DNA of 64,000 nucleotides from Gordius sp. MW1 (taxonomy: Eukaryota > Nematomorpha > Gordioida > Gordea > Gordiidae), in assembly GCA_964036665.1 (NCBI GenBank), contig OZ038527.1, positions 9,207,835-9,271,834 on the forward strand, in the 5' to 3' direction. Below are positions 44,795 to 57,752 of this stretch, piece after piece. The translations under genes were made by a program, and so were the position numbers. Numbering within the stretch: position 1 is the first letter of the stretch; each line of letters begins with the position of its first letter. Below the pieces are notes generated by a model. It was not told where the DNA came from, did no database searches, and saw only the letters and a program-made list of their open reading frames with translations.

Positions 44795-45660
44795 TTTATA
44801 AACGCAGTATCACCATCTTACTACTCGTTGAATGGAAAGATATAGGCATTTAATCTTAACGATATAAGTATCACAAAGAATTATTTTAAACAAAATTTAT
44901 TTATATAGTTGCAACTTAGTGTTTATAAATTTAACCATGGGGTATTTTTTTAAAGCATTAATCATGAATCTTACTTTATGTTTCACCAAATACCGCGGGA
45001 TTGGGTTAGCACCAAATAGAGATCTGTTTGGGTCTTAATATTGAGTTGCGGCCTTGCCCATACCCGCACTAATATGTTTTTTTGGCCCACACCGAGTCTG
45101 CGCAATTTTACCATAAATCTGCGCACTAGGCCCGTCACGTAGTTTTTAATCTTTCATTTGTATAATTAAAACGTTAAATATACAGTTACTTTTAGCACAT
45201 ACAAAATTATAACTTAAATAAATGGCCTTTTATTATATTGAGCTTTAATATGGTCTACTCTACTATAAAACTGCGCTCTCACAGAGACGCTGATGGCTGG
45301 AATTGACAAAAATTTGATAGCATGGCTGATGTTTTTTTTGACCATGGAAGCATATCTGACTTAAAATTCTTAATTTTCAAATTTAATTAATGGTGAAGAA
45401 TATAAAAAATTCTAATCATGATTTTTTATAAATTTCTGCCTTTATTAGATTTAAACTCCTAGACTTACAAATAATAAATAAAAATTTATTCCCTTAAAAT
45501 ACGACGTGCATTTCTTTGCTCTTATATTCATAATTTTGAAAGAGCAAAATAAAGTCCGACTTTTTACTAATTTCTGCGTCCCCAAACACACCCTGGCATA
45601 CACCAAGGATGTGAGTAAGAAATAAAACCGACCTGTAAGGTTTTTTCTGTTATTAAAGCA
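44795..45660 (+). repeat. Dispersed repeat R2
   Basis: 44880-45660 matches 55620-56420 over most of its length (TTGAGTTGCGGCCTTGCCCA, ATAAATCTGCGCAC, CCCTGGCATACACCAA). 44795-44880 matches 63338-63425 (GCAGTATCACC, CTTACTACTCGTTGAATGGA). Non-coding; class unknown. Confidence 0.8.
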
Positions 45661-45837
45661 TCAATGTGCCTAGTTAATTTTAAATGTATAAATATGATTA
45701 ACATTTAGTTATAAATTTTGATTGTAATATATACACTATTTTCTATTTGATCACGAAATGACGTATACACTCACTTTGTAATAATTATCTTTATAAAAAA
45801 ATTCTCATTACATTTATTGTAAATCAATTGTTATAAG

Positions 45838-48800
45838 ATGGCTTCAAGATGGGAACCAACGGAAAGGCCTTCAGTTATTTCACACTACACAGAGTTCGTG
45901 TGGAATAAAGGAAAAGTTCTGAATCCGGATTTATGTCTTGTAATTAAAGGAGAAAAAATTCCTGCGCATAGAACGATCCTACAATTTGCCAGGTTCTTTC
46001 AACTATTCTTATTTTATATGTACTCTACGCCCCTCCCCCGCCTCCACATTTATAATTAACTAAAACTTAAACTACTAAATGTAATGGCAAAACAATTAAA
46101 ATATAATTTACGTGGCTAGTGTAAAATCCTTAATAGTGCATGTTATAGTTGTTAAGTAAACGGAATTTAATCTATAATATTTCTTTGCGTTGGTGTTTGT
46201 GTCCGGTCATCCTTTAATGTCTTTCAAGTTTCAGTTACTCTTGTTCATTTAGACTCATCGGACTAGTGCTCGTCATCATGGGCGTAGCCAGCATTGGAAT
46301 TAAAGGGCGCAACCGCCCCTCCCTGCCCCCTTCTTGGCTACGTCCATGCTCGTCCTATAATTTGTTATACACCTTCCTTAATCTGCCTAAATGCTTGTGT
46401 AATATTTGTAGGTAAATGATAGTCTTTTTTCGCAGATAATGCATCTTCCCTTCTTTTTTGAATGATTAATAAACTTAGATAAAATTTCAAAGCGTATCAG
46501 ATATATATAAATACATATATATATTTATTACAAATTCAACTAATTCGGTGTATACAACACCTATATTTAATACTATAATTATCTTGTAAGAGTATATAGA
46601 TGTATTGCAATGTTATATGCGATATATTTTGCTTGAACTGAGATTTACGTATAATTGGATTATTTGCTAAAAGCAATTAAAAATTAAAATTTTGATATGT
46701 TAGAGTTGCGACTTAGCAAGAAAAATAATTCTTTAAAATGCTTTATAGGTAGTTATGAAGGGTTAGTTAATTTGATGCCAATTTTTCACTTACCGCAATT
46801 AAGTTAATATTCATATTAAGTTAAGTTAATAGCTCTCACATCTATAGAACCATTTGACTAAATATTATAGCGCAGGCTTTATCTAAATTACATTTTAAAA
46901 TAAAGCGATTACGTTTTCAAAATCTTGCGGTCAGACAAAAATGTTCGCGAAGTAAAAATCCCGGATGATTATGGAATAACACCAGCTACCTTGAAGGAAA
47001 TTTTGAAATTCAGCTACAATCATACAATCGATTTGACTGCAGATAATGTGAACGATATAGAGTCGGCAAGTACTAAGCTTGGTTTTATAGAGGTTTTGAA
47101 CGCGTGCCAAAAATTTCGTCAAGAGTTGGCTCAAAAGATCAAAACTATGGAAGATTTGAAAAAAGCAGACATCCCAACCCAGAAAGTAGATAAGCTTAAA
47201 ACTGAGCCCGAACCAATATCAACGATTAAAAGACCTGGGGCACCTGTACCTTGGGGAGCTGATTATTACTCACCTGAGTATCTGTGGAAACCGCACGTTA
47301 GAGGCTCAAACTTTTTGCACTTTCTCCATTTTTTGTGGGATCAAAACCGTAACATCTTTTCGGATGTTACCGTGATTACTGGTATTTTCACTACTGATTT
47401 TCTATTAATTTTTTTGACAAGAAACAAAAACAATTATTTAGAGACCAGGAATTTTAGTTTTTGAGTCGTAGTTTAAAATAAAAAAATAAAAACGTTCCTT
47501 TTGAAACTTTCACCACTATTTATATCTATTAAAACTTTTAAGTTATTTGATCGTAATTATGGTTGACTCAAAAAAACTTAAATTTTAAAGCACCTATTGC
47601 TAACTTATTCTTATTTTATAGGTAGCATGTCATATAGAGCTCACAAGATGATTTTGTCCTGTCATAGCTATTACTTTGCTGATCTATTCGCCAAATCGCC
47701 CCATGCTACAGAAATTATGTTACCAAAATCTTACGATATTTCGGCGACTACATTTTATAAACTTTTAAAATTCATGTATACTAACGTACTTGACGTTGAG
47801 CCTCGAGACGCTAGCGCCATATATCATGCCGCTGTTATATTAAAAATGACACAATTAGTAGGGTCGTTGGAAAGTTCTTATTTTAAGGAGCCTTATAATG
47901 CCGTTAAAACGACATCGGAAAATTTAAATGCGATTAATAGTATTAAGCAAACAACGGGACAGCGGTTACCAGACGTTGTAGGTGATATGGGACAATATTT
48001 TAATGCTCCTAATAGGCAGCAAAACACAAATTTTCTAACCTCTGTGCCTACTTTAAACATAGACAACAGTGGGTTAAGTAATAATCTTGCATATAACATG
48101 ATGCCAAACATACCAAACTTCAAGCCATTTCCGTTTAACAATGCCAACAATATTGCTGTGATATCAATACAGCAAGAAGCCCCAAATTTTAACCCTTTAT
48201 TAACTAATTCATATCCTTTTGCTTTGCAGCCTCAAATGACCCAAAATTATACACTAAACACAGCAAGTACAATGCCCGCTACATTCCCCTTGATGAATCC
48301 ATCCTACTCGATACCACAGATTACTGCTTCCCCTGTTATTAGAAGCCTACCTGCTCCACAGCCTTTAGTATATCAGCAAATGCGTAACAGCCCTAAAATT
48401 ATCAATCCTCCAGCGATAAATTGTGCTGTCAATTCTAACGGTTTTATGGATCTTGACATTGAAACGGTATGTGCAATCTTTTCCAACGATGACTTAATTG
48501 CTGATAACGAAATGGCGGTATTTAAAGCAGCTCTCAATTGGCTTAAATATAAACCCGAAAGATCAATTTACACTAATCAAATTATGAAATGCGTTCGATT
48601 TGCGCGTATGGATAAGCGAAGCCTGCTTAAGATTGTTGGCTTGGCCAGGGAATTATTTATGCAAAACAATGTTTTTAGAGAAATAATTCTAAAGGCAAAT
48701 TGGTAATTGTTATTAAATCGCAAACGTATTCATTATAGTTGCAAAATATATAAATGAAATGTTTAATGTTTTAAACTACTTTAGGTTTATGGTAACAGAG

Positions 48801-49073
48801 GAAAATAACATTAAAACGGTGATAAGTGATCCTATTCCTAAACCTCGCAAAAGGGTGGGCCAAACATGCAGTAATGAAATTGGAGCGGGAGAAGGTTACA
48901 GTAATATGTTGCAAAATAAATTTTCTGCTTCAACAAACGAAATCTCGTCTAAAAGTATGCCTAATTTGAATAATCCATACCTTTGTCAGCAATGCCATTG
49001 TCAATGGCCTTACAAAGCTGGTGGGCCTAGAATATGTAACATCTGTAATCGACCTATTCCAGAAACTTTTTAA
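45838..49073 (+). CDS. Two-BTB, BACK-domain protein, four exons
   Basis: Exons 45838-45992, 46906-47381, 47622-48702 and 48785-49073 total 2,001 nt (666 residues). All junctions are GT-AG and phases agree (2, 1, 2). BTB1 (about 30-135) is rebuilt across intron 1: VIKGEKIPAHRTILQFAS to DYVFKILRSDK. BTB2 (about 190-295) is rebuilt across intron 2: FSDVTVITG to SMSYRAHKMILSCHSYYFAD. An Asn/Pro/Gln-rich linker follows. BACK (about 480-570): CAIFSNDDLIADNEMAVFKA, ALNWLKYKPE. The tail has CQQCHCQW...CNICNRPIP, a likely zinc-binding knot. BTB-BACK proteins usually act as adaptors for CUL3 ubiquitin ligases; no kelch repeats are present. The substrate is unknown. Start ATG 45838 opens the frame. Confidence 0.9.
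46277..46348. mobile_element. 72-bp hAT-type MITE in intron 1 of the BTB gene
   Basis: It starts CATGGGCGTAGCCAG and ends TTGGCTACGTCCATG. Flanking 8-bp sequences CTCGTCAT (46269-46276) and CTCGTCCT (46349-46356) form a duplication with one mismatch. It belongs with 35342-35490 (shared CATGGGCGTAG start and CCGCCCCTCCCTGCC interior). Confidence 0.9.
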
Positions 49074-52000
49074 CCTATATATTAATTTCCGATGGATATA
49101 ATTTGCAATCGACCCCTTCCATAAACCTTTTGTCAAATGTACTGATTTTCCTAATTATTTTAATGATTTATTACAATTTTGTGTTCAAAATGATCATATT
49201 CTATTATTACACACTAATCAAACTTGTTTTGTTTTAATGGTAATAAAAAGATAAAGCTTTAGTAATTTGTTTTTAGTTAATTATTACAATCATTAGAAGG
49301 TGTAAATATGAGGGTAAAGATAATTATGTAAAGTAAACATTGACCTATGTTTCTAAGTAATTTTAACGTTGAAGAGATGAAATATATTTTATCTAATGTG
49401 TTCTATTTAATTGAGTTTAATGCATTTGCAAGGGAATATGTCTTATACGATATCAATGACTTATTGCATCATCACTCCATAGACTCCACTTTTTAATAAG
49501 AATATCCGAATTTTAGTTGGCGTTTTTATTCAGCCATCTTGAGCCTCTATGGTAAGCCTTCTACTTCCCATAATTGTCAATTATGTTTTCTTTGTGCCAA
49601 ATTTCATGACACCCATTGACATTTATTTAGGTGATAAATGCATAATTACACAGATCTACAAATATTAACTCTGCGATTTTATCCCGCGATCTGACAATTA
49701 ATTACGATAGAAAATTTTACGCTGAACAATTATAAGTCTAGTTGTCCGAATTTGCGATATATGAGGCTAATGGTGCAAATAATTATCTTTTTAACGTTAT
49801 TTGAAACCATATTCCCACGTTAAAATTTTTATTAAATAATGTTTATATAATCCTATAGACCATTTATTTGTCTATATGATCATGATTTTTTTCACCATTT
49901 TTTAATTTTATCTATGTTTATCTAAACCGCCCTCCCCGCATAAAAAGCCATTTCACTATGTCTGGGAAACTGAGTACATTCGAGTACAGATTAATGTTTG
50001 TCAATTCATCGATGCCGACCTCACCACGGCGCATTTTTCTACCCTTTTGCTGCTAGCTAGTCCTCTTCCAAGGTTAATGAACAAAATTGCATCGCCTTTG
50101 GCCTTTGCTGAATCCTTCTATAACTAACGTGCTAGCTGTGCAGGGTTCTGGAGGATTGCACATCGCAGTTTTACCTGGCTTAATAACTATCACATCATAT
50201 GAGTATTTAAAATGGCACAACTCAGGTGGGTTTTTAATATAAGATAAAACAAAATTATCGTTAACGATTAAATAAGTTGGAATAATACTTAATCATTTAT
50301 TCTAACTCAGATTAATTACATTAAGCATCTAAGTTATTCACGAACATCTAGTCATTTATTGCTTACCTTTTAATTAATTATATTTATTCAATATGAATAA
50401 ATTATTGCTTCCAATTTAGAGAATTACATGATTCATTTGATAATATTATTTGGTAAGTCCCGCGGGCGACGATAGCAAAAAATAAAAGTTACCACTATAT
50501 TATAGAACAAAAACGAGAATTATTATATGAATATAAACGCGAACAAAGAAACTATTTATTCTCAAGTACGCTCATCCACGCATGACCTGCCAGCGCAGCT
50601 GGCATTTGTAGTACGCGTATAATAAAGCGAGGAGATAGAGAGTTGAGGGGGAGGGGAGACGCGTATGGTATACTGCACAGCAATGAGAGACTGTGTATAA
50701 GAGACAACCACGACCCCTTTAGTCTGCAGGCGATTATAGCAACCCCTTTTATTTATTTATTCCTTTGTCACTCTATTGTTTATTCATCATAGTGAATGGA
50801 ATAGAGGAATGTGTAACGTCATTAGAATGATCATTTGGTTCCCTCCCGGTAGGCCACTCTTGCTCGTCTTACTTTGAACAAAGGTTTAAATTAGGGAAGG
50901 GTGATATATAAAAAGGACATGCTTTGCCCTATTTGGTAAACTTTTTAATTTTTTTACCCCCCCCCCCCCCCCAACTTTTCTCGTATTGGTGAAAACTGAC
51001 TTTTGCTTTCGTATAAAGATATTGCCGGATAACTGCCAGTTTGTATATGATTATTCCTGGCACGTCGTCAACAAATCCCCAATCCTGGTATCCGATGAAC
51101 GGACATCGTAATCAGTGCAGACTTGATATCGATGAAGGCTGCGTATTGTTCCTGACCCCAGTGCTAGCTTATGTTATTTTTTTTAGATTTTAGATATTAT
51201 GCACTACTTTTGAATAAAATTAGTGTTAAATGACGTTAGGTTTAATATATATATATAACTATGATATCTTATGCCACCCGTTTTCTAGGTAAAACTGCCT
51301 GATTCTCTTGTGTCCATATACAGCATAGCAATTGAATCCTAGCTTTCATACAAAGTATAGAAGAGACTAAGCTTGAATTTCTACACACAAAAAAAACAGA
51401 CGGGACTAGGGAACTGAGCCTTTGGCGAAATTCCACGGGGATTTTGTTATTTTATTATTTTATAATTTCTCTATATGTTTCAGTTTCATCAATAACAATG
51501 CTAATTCCTTTAATCATTTTCGTTTTTCAATAACAACCTAAAGTCAATGCACACTGTTGCCTAGTCCATCCCTCCCATTTTCAAATTTATTGATTTCTAG
51601 AAAATTGCCGAGGCCCAAATTTAACTAGAAGCCATGGATTGACTTGAACTTATTTTTATGAATGAAAAACATAGGACGTTATAATGTCTCTAGACGGATC
51701 CATAGTCTTATTTGTGGGCCTTCGTCTATAAACATCGCGCGTGATTAAGAATATCTTGCAAGTTGTCTGATTACATTCGACATTACATATTTGTTATTAA
51801 TTTTTTAAAAATTTAGACAGTGCTTTGGAAAATATAAGTCCACGCCTGCTCTTAAAAATCTTTCTCTAAGGCCACCTAAATTCTTTTTGATGAAACTATG
51901 GGCGCTTTCTCTTCTTTTTAGGGCCCCTCATGTCCTAACCGCTCCCGTTCCTTTGTTTTAATGAATCTCAATTGCTCCTTGACCAAATCAATATGCTGTT

Positions 52001-52684
52001 TTAAGGCCTTAACATCCTAATGACGGAGTAAACGTTCCACCACCGGTCTTGATTCCCAACGTTCATTCTATATATCTGTCTCCTAATTTTAATATATTTT
52101 GACAAGCGGTGTTCTCCTAACGTCTGCTATTAATTGTACAATCTGTCTTACGTAAGCCTCATTTATACTTTGACTTGATCTCTGTAGATACTCTTATCTT
52201 CAGCAACCTTAATCGTACTTATGGGCCAAAGCTTTGTAATATGAGGTACGCACTGTTTTCACGGCTCAAATTATATTTGCACCGTGCTTTTCAGATAAAA
52301 TTTGAAAATAACGTTTTTATGCACGATAATCACCCAAATCGAAAGCATAATTTACAATCTCGCCTCGACGAGAGTTCTCGGTTTGTCTCAACTTTGAAAA
52401 TAATGTAATTAAATTTTTCTCCCATTTATTAAATAAATTAAAATGAACCATTTTTTACTAAAATACAAAGTCAGCAAGATATTTTGTACGACAGGCCATT
52501 AATGAAGAGAGGTAATTGGAGTGCGAAGTGCCTCAGGGGATACGTTATTTACCGATGTGTTGTCAATCAAATTACCGTTAATTGGTTGTAACTTATATAT
52601 GCGTTTGATATATACGTTTTACTCACTTTCCATTTTTGTATCCCTTCGTAACCTGTATTAAATAATATTCCCAGTCCTCAACAG
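49074..52684. other. Long intergenic stretch, no gene seen
   Basis: Mixed AT-rich sequence. 50600-50750 is purine-rich and C-poor around GAGATAGAGAGTTGAGGGGG. 50955-50975 is a C run of about 17. Minus-strand frames at 51850-52400 show scattered protein-like words but nothing identifiable; they may belong to the 5' part of the decayed retroelement that follows. Confidence 0.5.
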
Positions 52685-53057
52685 TGGCGACGTGAAGCAG
52701 AAACCTACGCGGAGATGCAGAGGTATAAAATAACAGAAAACATCGACGCTTTTATAACACAATTTGAGCTATTCCTAAGGAGCAATAATGCTGAGACAGA
52801 CGAGCAAAAACGGCTCTATTATTAACCAGCCTCGAAGGGGAGGCATTCCAATTAATATTAGAAGACTATAGACCTCAGGATTTGACAGGAATTACATATA
52901 AAGATGCTAAAATCGGCTAAAAAAATTATTCCAGAGGAATTCATGCGCGAGGGCAAAGAGGTATGAAAAGGTTCGACAAGGCCAGGGAGAGACGATAGAC
53001 GCGTACGCAAATAGACTAAAGGCAGGAGCTAACAGCTCCAACTTCGGAAACGAAGAA

Positions 53058-53300
53058 TTGCAGAACAGAATCGTTGACCAATTCATTTTAGGATTATGCG
53101 ATAGAGGCTTACAGGCATGGCTGTTGGCAGAAACTGACATCAAATGGGACCGCCTACGAGAGCTGGCGTTAACGGCCAAAACAATAAATGGGGGGGGGGT
53201 GCTAAGCACCTTGCAAGACGGGTCCGAAGAGGCGTGGAGCGTAGTGCCGAGACGAGAAGCGTGGCCTGGGCCGGTCCGGATTCCCAGGTTATAACATGCT
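53058..53300 (+). pseudogene. Gag remnant of the second gypsy element
   Basis: The readable block is LQNRIVDQFILGLCDRGLQA, WLLAETDIKWDRLRELALT, ending at a G-run and then a stop near 53294. The upstream half (52700-53050) has stops and a frame change. There is no zinc knuckle. Confidence 0.75.
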
Positions 53301-53306
53301 TTAGAT

Positions 53307-53843
53307 GTGTTATTAGTAGATATATATATTAATAACGAATTGTTTAAATGTATCTTCGAAACTGGCACTACGGTATCGCTAATACCGGCGCGAAGATGGG
53401 CGAAGGAGATCCCACGCAACAAGGAGCCCGTCCCGACGGTGTACGCGTACGGCCACGATGAACTAAAGATCGTAGCCAAAGTACAAGCCGATGTCCGAAT
53501 GGGTAACACGAGGAAACAGCTGTCGTTATTGTTACCAGACGTAGCTGGGCCGCCGTTGTGCGGGATCGATTGGATCCAAGAATTCGAGCCCGAAATCTGG
53601 CGTCGAATACGTTGGAACTCGAAAGCTGCGGCGGAACAATTCGCGGTCAATTACGTGGAAAGACCGAAGAATACCAAGTCCGCGATCCAGCACGTGATGA
53701 AGCAATGGGATGGCCAGCTAAACGAATTTCCGAAAGCAGTCAAGGAAATAACGGTGGAATTACCGTTAAAAGAGGGCATAGATCCCGTATTTATCCCGGA
53801 GGGTGCCGATGGCATGGAAGAAAGAAGTAGAAGAAGAGAATAA
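53307..53843 (+). pseudogene. Protease and start of RT, second gypsy element
   Basis: The protease region reads YINNELFKCIFETGTTVSLI. The catalytic DTG/DTGA is ETGT, so the essential Asp is Glu. It continues with LPDVAGPPLCGIDWIQEF and reaches the RT start (VFIPEGADGMEERSR). A stop at 53841 separates it from the next RT block. Confidence 0.85.
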
Positions 53844-55081
53844 ATGGGTCAGAGACGGGGTAATAAAACCAATCGTTTTCTCAAGATGGGCCAATCCAGT
53901 GGTATCCGTAAAAAAAGGGATGGGTGTCTGCGATTATGTATAGACTACCGGTTTACGATAAATAAATACGCACAAGGTTTGTTATACCCCATGCCCAAAA
54001 TCGACGATTTATTAAATAAACTCGATAACGCGTGTTGTTTTACGAAGCTGGACCTAACTAAGGTTGAATTAGGTCCAGAGACGAGCCAACTATTGACTAT
54101 CTCCACGCACAAAGGAAGGCTTATTTAAAGTTAACCGTATGCCTTTTGGCTTAAATTGTGCCGCGGTTATATTCCAAAAAACAATGGATCAAATAATAGG
54201 AGGCGTGGAAGGAGTAGCGGTATACATCGACGATATACTAACTGCAAGGAAACGGAAGAAATCCACAACGAGTGGCTACTCAAAGTCCTAGAAACGTTAC
54301 AAAAGTGGGGGTTCGTGCCAAACATATCCAAGAGCTTCTTGTGGGCAAAGGAAGTAACATTTTTGGGATACGTAATAAGTAACAAGGGGATTCAAATCAA
54401 CGACAATAAAGCCGAACTAGTCAAGCAGTGAAAAAATTTAAAAACCAAAACGAAGTAAAATCCTTCCTTGGGTTAACAGCATATTTTTCAAAGTTCATTA
54501 AGGACTACGCCAAAATCGTACACCAGATTCAGAAACTCATGAAAAAAAACGTGATGTACTACTGGGGTGGAGAACAACAAAGCGCATTCGAAGCCATCAA
54601 GTCCGCGCTTACGAAAGCCCCCGTACTGGCATACTTTAATGGAAACTGGCCTGGTCGTAGACGCCTCTGGTACAGGGTTAGGGGGCATCTTACAGCAACG
54701 AGCACCAGGGAAGAATTGGAGGGTGCCTATGCTTCAAGAGCGTTAAACGATAGCGAAAGCCGGTGTTCGACGATCGAACGAGAGGCGCTTGCAGTGGTTT
54801 ATGGACTAAAAAAGTTCAATGAATACATACAAGGAAGAAGCGTTACTATTATAACGGATCATAGACCCCTAGTATGTATATTTGATCAGAGCAAAAGGGG
54901 CAAGGAACAATGGTCACCGCGTCTAACTAAGTGGGCGCTCATGGTATCAGGCTATACGATCAAGTTTGAGTACAACAAGGGATCCGAAAACGCGGCAGAT
55001 TTCTTGTCAAGAAAACCGAACGAAAACGCGTTTCAGGTTAGCGAGGAAATTCCACAAATCCATTTATATCACTGGACGTAG
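53844..55081 (+). pseudogene. RT and RNase H of the second gypsy element, several frameshifts
   Basis: RT: LRLCIDYRFTINKYAQG, YPMPKIDDLLNKL, CCFTKLDLTK, then MPFGLNCAAVIFQKT and YIDDIL (54226-54243, intact catalytic Asp pair). Then WAKEVTFLGYVIS and SFLGLTAYFSKFIKDY. RNase H: CSTIEREALAVVYGLKKFNE and TDHRPLVCIF, ending FEYNKGSENAADFLSRKP. At least three frame changes (about 54120, 54240, 54430) interrupt it. Confidence 0.88.
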
Positions 55082-55214
55082 TAGGACAACACATAGGTAT
55101 AACGTATCCCCTGAGGCACTTCGCACTCCTATTACCTCTCTACAGTTCCCCCTTTTCACAGACAAAATCCTTAAGGAATGCTGGCGGTTTCCGACTACGC
55201 TGCGGGTATCAAGG

Positions 55215-55450
55215 TTCAAAAGAATTTTCTATTTAAACATAAACAACCATTAAATTTTAACTTAATTTCTTAACATTTAACAAAATTTATTATTAAACAA
55301 CTAATTAATAAAATAATTTTTGAACTCTTACCTTATTTATTTAAGACATAATAAGAATTAGAACTACACATTAATATATTCATGATAAAGCCCAACATTC
55401 CACATTGCGCGAAGGCAAAATTTATAGGAATAGCATGATGCGCATACATT
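55215..55450 (+). repeat. Dispersed repeat R3
   Basis: Nearly identical to 63430-63660 (AAACATAAACAACCATTAAA, AGAACTACACATTAATATAT, AGGAATAGCATGATGCGCAT). Non-coding. Confidence 0.9.
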
Positions 55451-55609
55451 TAATATATATATCTATATGTAAAGCGCGAGAGTTCTTCGATAGGCGATTA
55501 CAAAAAGGGGAGATAAAAAATATGTTGTGTGTTTACAGTACAACGATCTCCTTTTAGCGCGAGGCATTTAACAGAGAGAGGAGGAAGAAGGGCATGGGAA
55601 GATGCGCAG

Positions 55610-56420
55610 CCACAACAGTATCACAAAGAAATATTTTATAAACCAAATTTATTTATTTAGTTGCAACTTAGAATTCATAAAATTAACCATGGGGTATTAT
55701 TTTTAAAGCATTAATTATGAATTTTACTTTTATGTTTTGCTAACCCTAAATAGAGATCTGTATGGGTCGTAATATTGAGTTGCGGCCTTGCCCATACCCG
55801 CACTAATATATTATTTTGGCCAACACCCAGTCTGCAGATTTTATCATAAATCTGCGCACCAGGCCTGCACTATTTAAAAACAGAGCCACAAAGTTTTAAA
55901 ATTTTTCATTCGTATAATTAAAACGTTAAATATAAAGTTAATTTTAGCATATACAAAATCATAATTTAATATTGTATTATAAAAATAAATGGCTCTCTAT
56001 TTATTGAGCTTTAATACGGTCTACATACTATAAGACTGTGCCCTCCCTCACTAGAGGTGCTGATGGCTGGAATTGACAAAAACTCTCTATCAAATTAAAA
56101 TATATTTGATAGCAATGGCTCATGTTTTTTTATTATCTGACTTAATATTCTTAATTTTTAAATTAATTCATAGTGAAAAATATCAAATTTTCTAATAATA
56201 ATTTTTAATAAATTACTGTTTTTATTAAAATTAAAATCCTAGACTTACAAATAATAAATAAAACTTAATCCTTTTAAAATACTACGTGCATTTCTTTGCT
56301 CTAGCGCAAAATAAAGTTCAACTGTCTTACTTATTTATGCAGACGTCCCCAAACACCCCCTGGCATACACCAATGGTGCTAGTTAAGAATAAAACAGACC
56401 TATAAGGTTTTTCTTCTTTG
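55610..56420 (+). repeat. Dispersed repeat R2, second copy
   Basis: It matches 44875-45660 through TTGAGTTGCGGCCTTGCCCA and CCCTGGCATACACCAA, with indels. The unassigned 55450-55610 is purine-rich with no gene. Confidence 0.85.
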
Positions 56421-56494
56421 TTTTTTAAAGGCATACTCTTTCATCGCCATATCTAGATATTATTCAGTAGGAAGGTCGGCCCCTTCTATAGATA

Positions 56495-56940
56495 TTCTCA
56501 ATGCCTATTAAAAACTCGTTTAGATTAGGGTTCACAGATGTTAAAAAATGATGTCTATGAATGATTTCCACCTTATTTGTAAAAAAAACTTAATTTCGCC
56601 AATTTTATATTTTTTTATTGACAAATTAAAACAATTTATTGAATTTCAAATTTAGCCTACTAATATAATTTATGACTTCATGATGGAACTTGAGTTCATG
56701 CTTCAATCAAAACTCTCCGGGGGGGGGGGGGGGGTATTTGAAATTTCTGGTACCCCCCCCCCCCCAACGGGCTCCCCCCTGAAAGTAACCCTTCTTTGGC
56801 CAATGTTTTCCTTTGGTAAATAGTCAGCCGACGGCCAAAAAGCCTATATTATTAATATTTACAAGAACAAAAAATTATCAATGGTAGGTTAATTTAAAAA
56901 AGCAAAAAAATTTGCCCTCAGCAATTAAAAATTAATAAGA
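56495..56940. repeat. Dispersed repeats R1 (partial) and W (reverse)
   Basis: 56495-56800 matches the right half of R1 at 10240-10490, including CTTGAGTTCATGCTTC and a G-run/C-run hairpin. 56810-56920 matches repeat W reversed. 56940-57420 holds an AT dinucleotide run (57008-57060) and no gene. Confidence 0.75.
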
Positions 56941-57752
56941 AGCCCAAATCCAAATATGCAAATCAAAAAATCGCACGAAGTACCTACGAAAATTACAAAT
57001 ACTAAAATATATATATATGTATTAGGGATTTAGGGAATATATATATATATATATATATTCACCTGCCTTATGTCCATCTGGTTTCTCGTACTCACAATGT
57101 GAAGCTAATTAATTAATATGCAAAACGCGATGGGAGGGGGCCACAGTATGAAGAAAATCATTCTTTTATTTATATACAAGAAATTATTTATTTCGCTTGC
57201 TAGCACCATCATCATCGCTAGCAAACGGCATTTTACAACGAGAGGGGGGGGGGGAGGGGGAAGAGTGGCAACAAATCAGCCACAACATAAACCAACTCCA
57301 AAATCATGATAGCTTTAAACAAAACTTTACAACAGAAAGCTAGGGCCCTCCACAAATTAACGTACTGCATATCCCGCCCATGCAATGTGATTATACACTA
57401 AGGTGTCAGCCTGACTCACAAAGAAGGCGGTTAAGGATATTAGTTGTGGATAGAAGGCGAATAACGTGCTGGAATGTGGGCACGTTGGTGGAAAATTCTT
57501 CGCTTAATTGGAAATGGAAATACAGCGAACATACCGGATGAAAAGCTAATTATCCGGCCGAACTTCAACGCCCAAACAGGGAAAGATCGCATCGGGTATG
57601 AACGAAATCATGGAGGCTATGGGCATGGCCCGAAAACAAGGAAGGGGAAAAGCTTCTCCAAATATCCCAGGGATACGACTGGCGTTCGTCAACCATATTA
57701 TCAAAATTGCGAAGATCATATTGTCACCTATAGAAGTGGGAAGCCATACAAC

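Larger units (their letters stand above)
52690..55090 (+). mobile_element. Decayed Ty3/gypsy element, gag to RNase H, no integrase
   Basis: It begins near AGTGGCGACGTGAAGCAGAA, which resembles a primer site. Gag fragments (AFITQFELFLRSNN, ETIDAYANRLKAGA, WDRLRELALTAKT) are followed by protease, RT and RNase H in successive frames. No LTR pair and no integrase zinc finger or DDE motif were found downstream, where a dispersed repeat begins at about 55215. GC content is higher than its surroundings. Confidence 0.85.

Noticed and set aside
52907-53650. 247-codon minus-strand open frame
   Set aside because: It is antisense to gag and protease of the decayed gypsy element, whose plus-strand motifs are clear.
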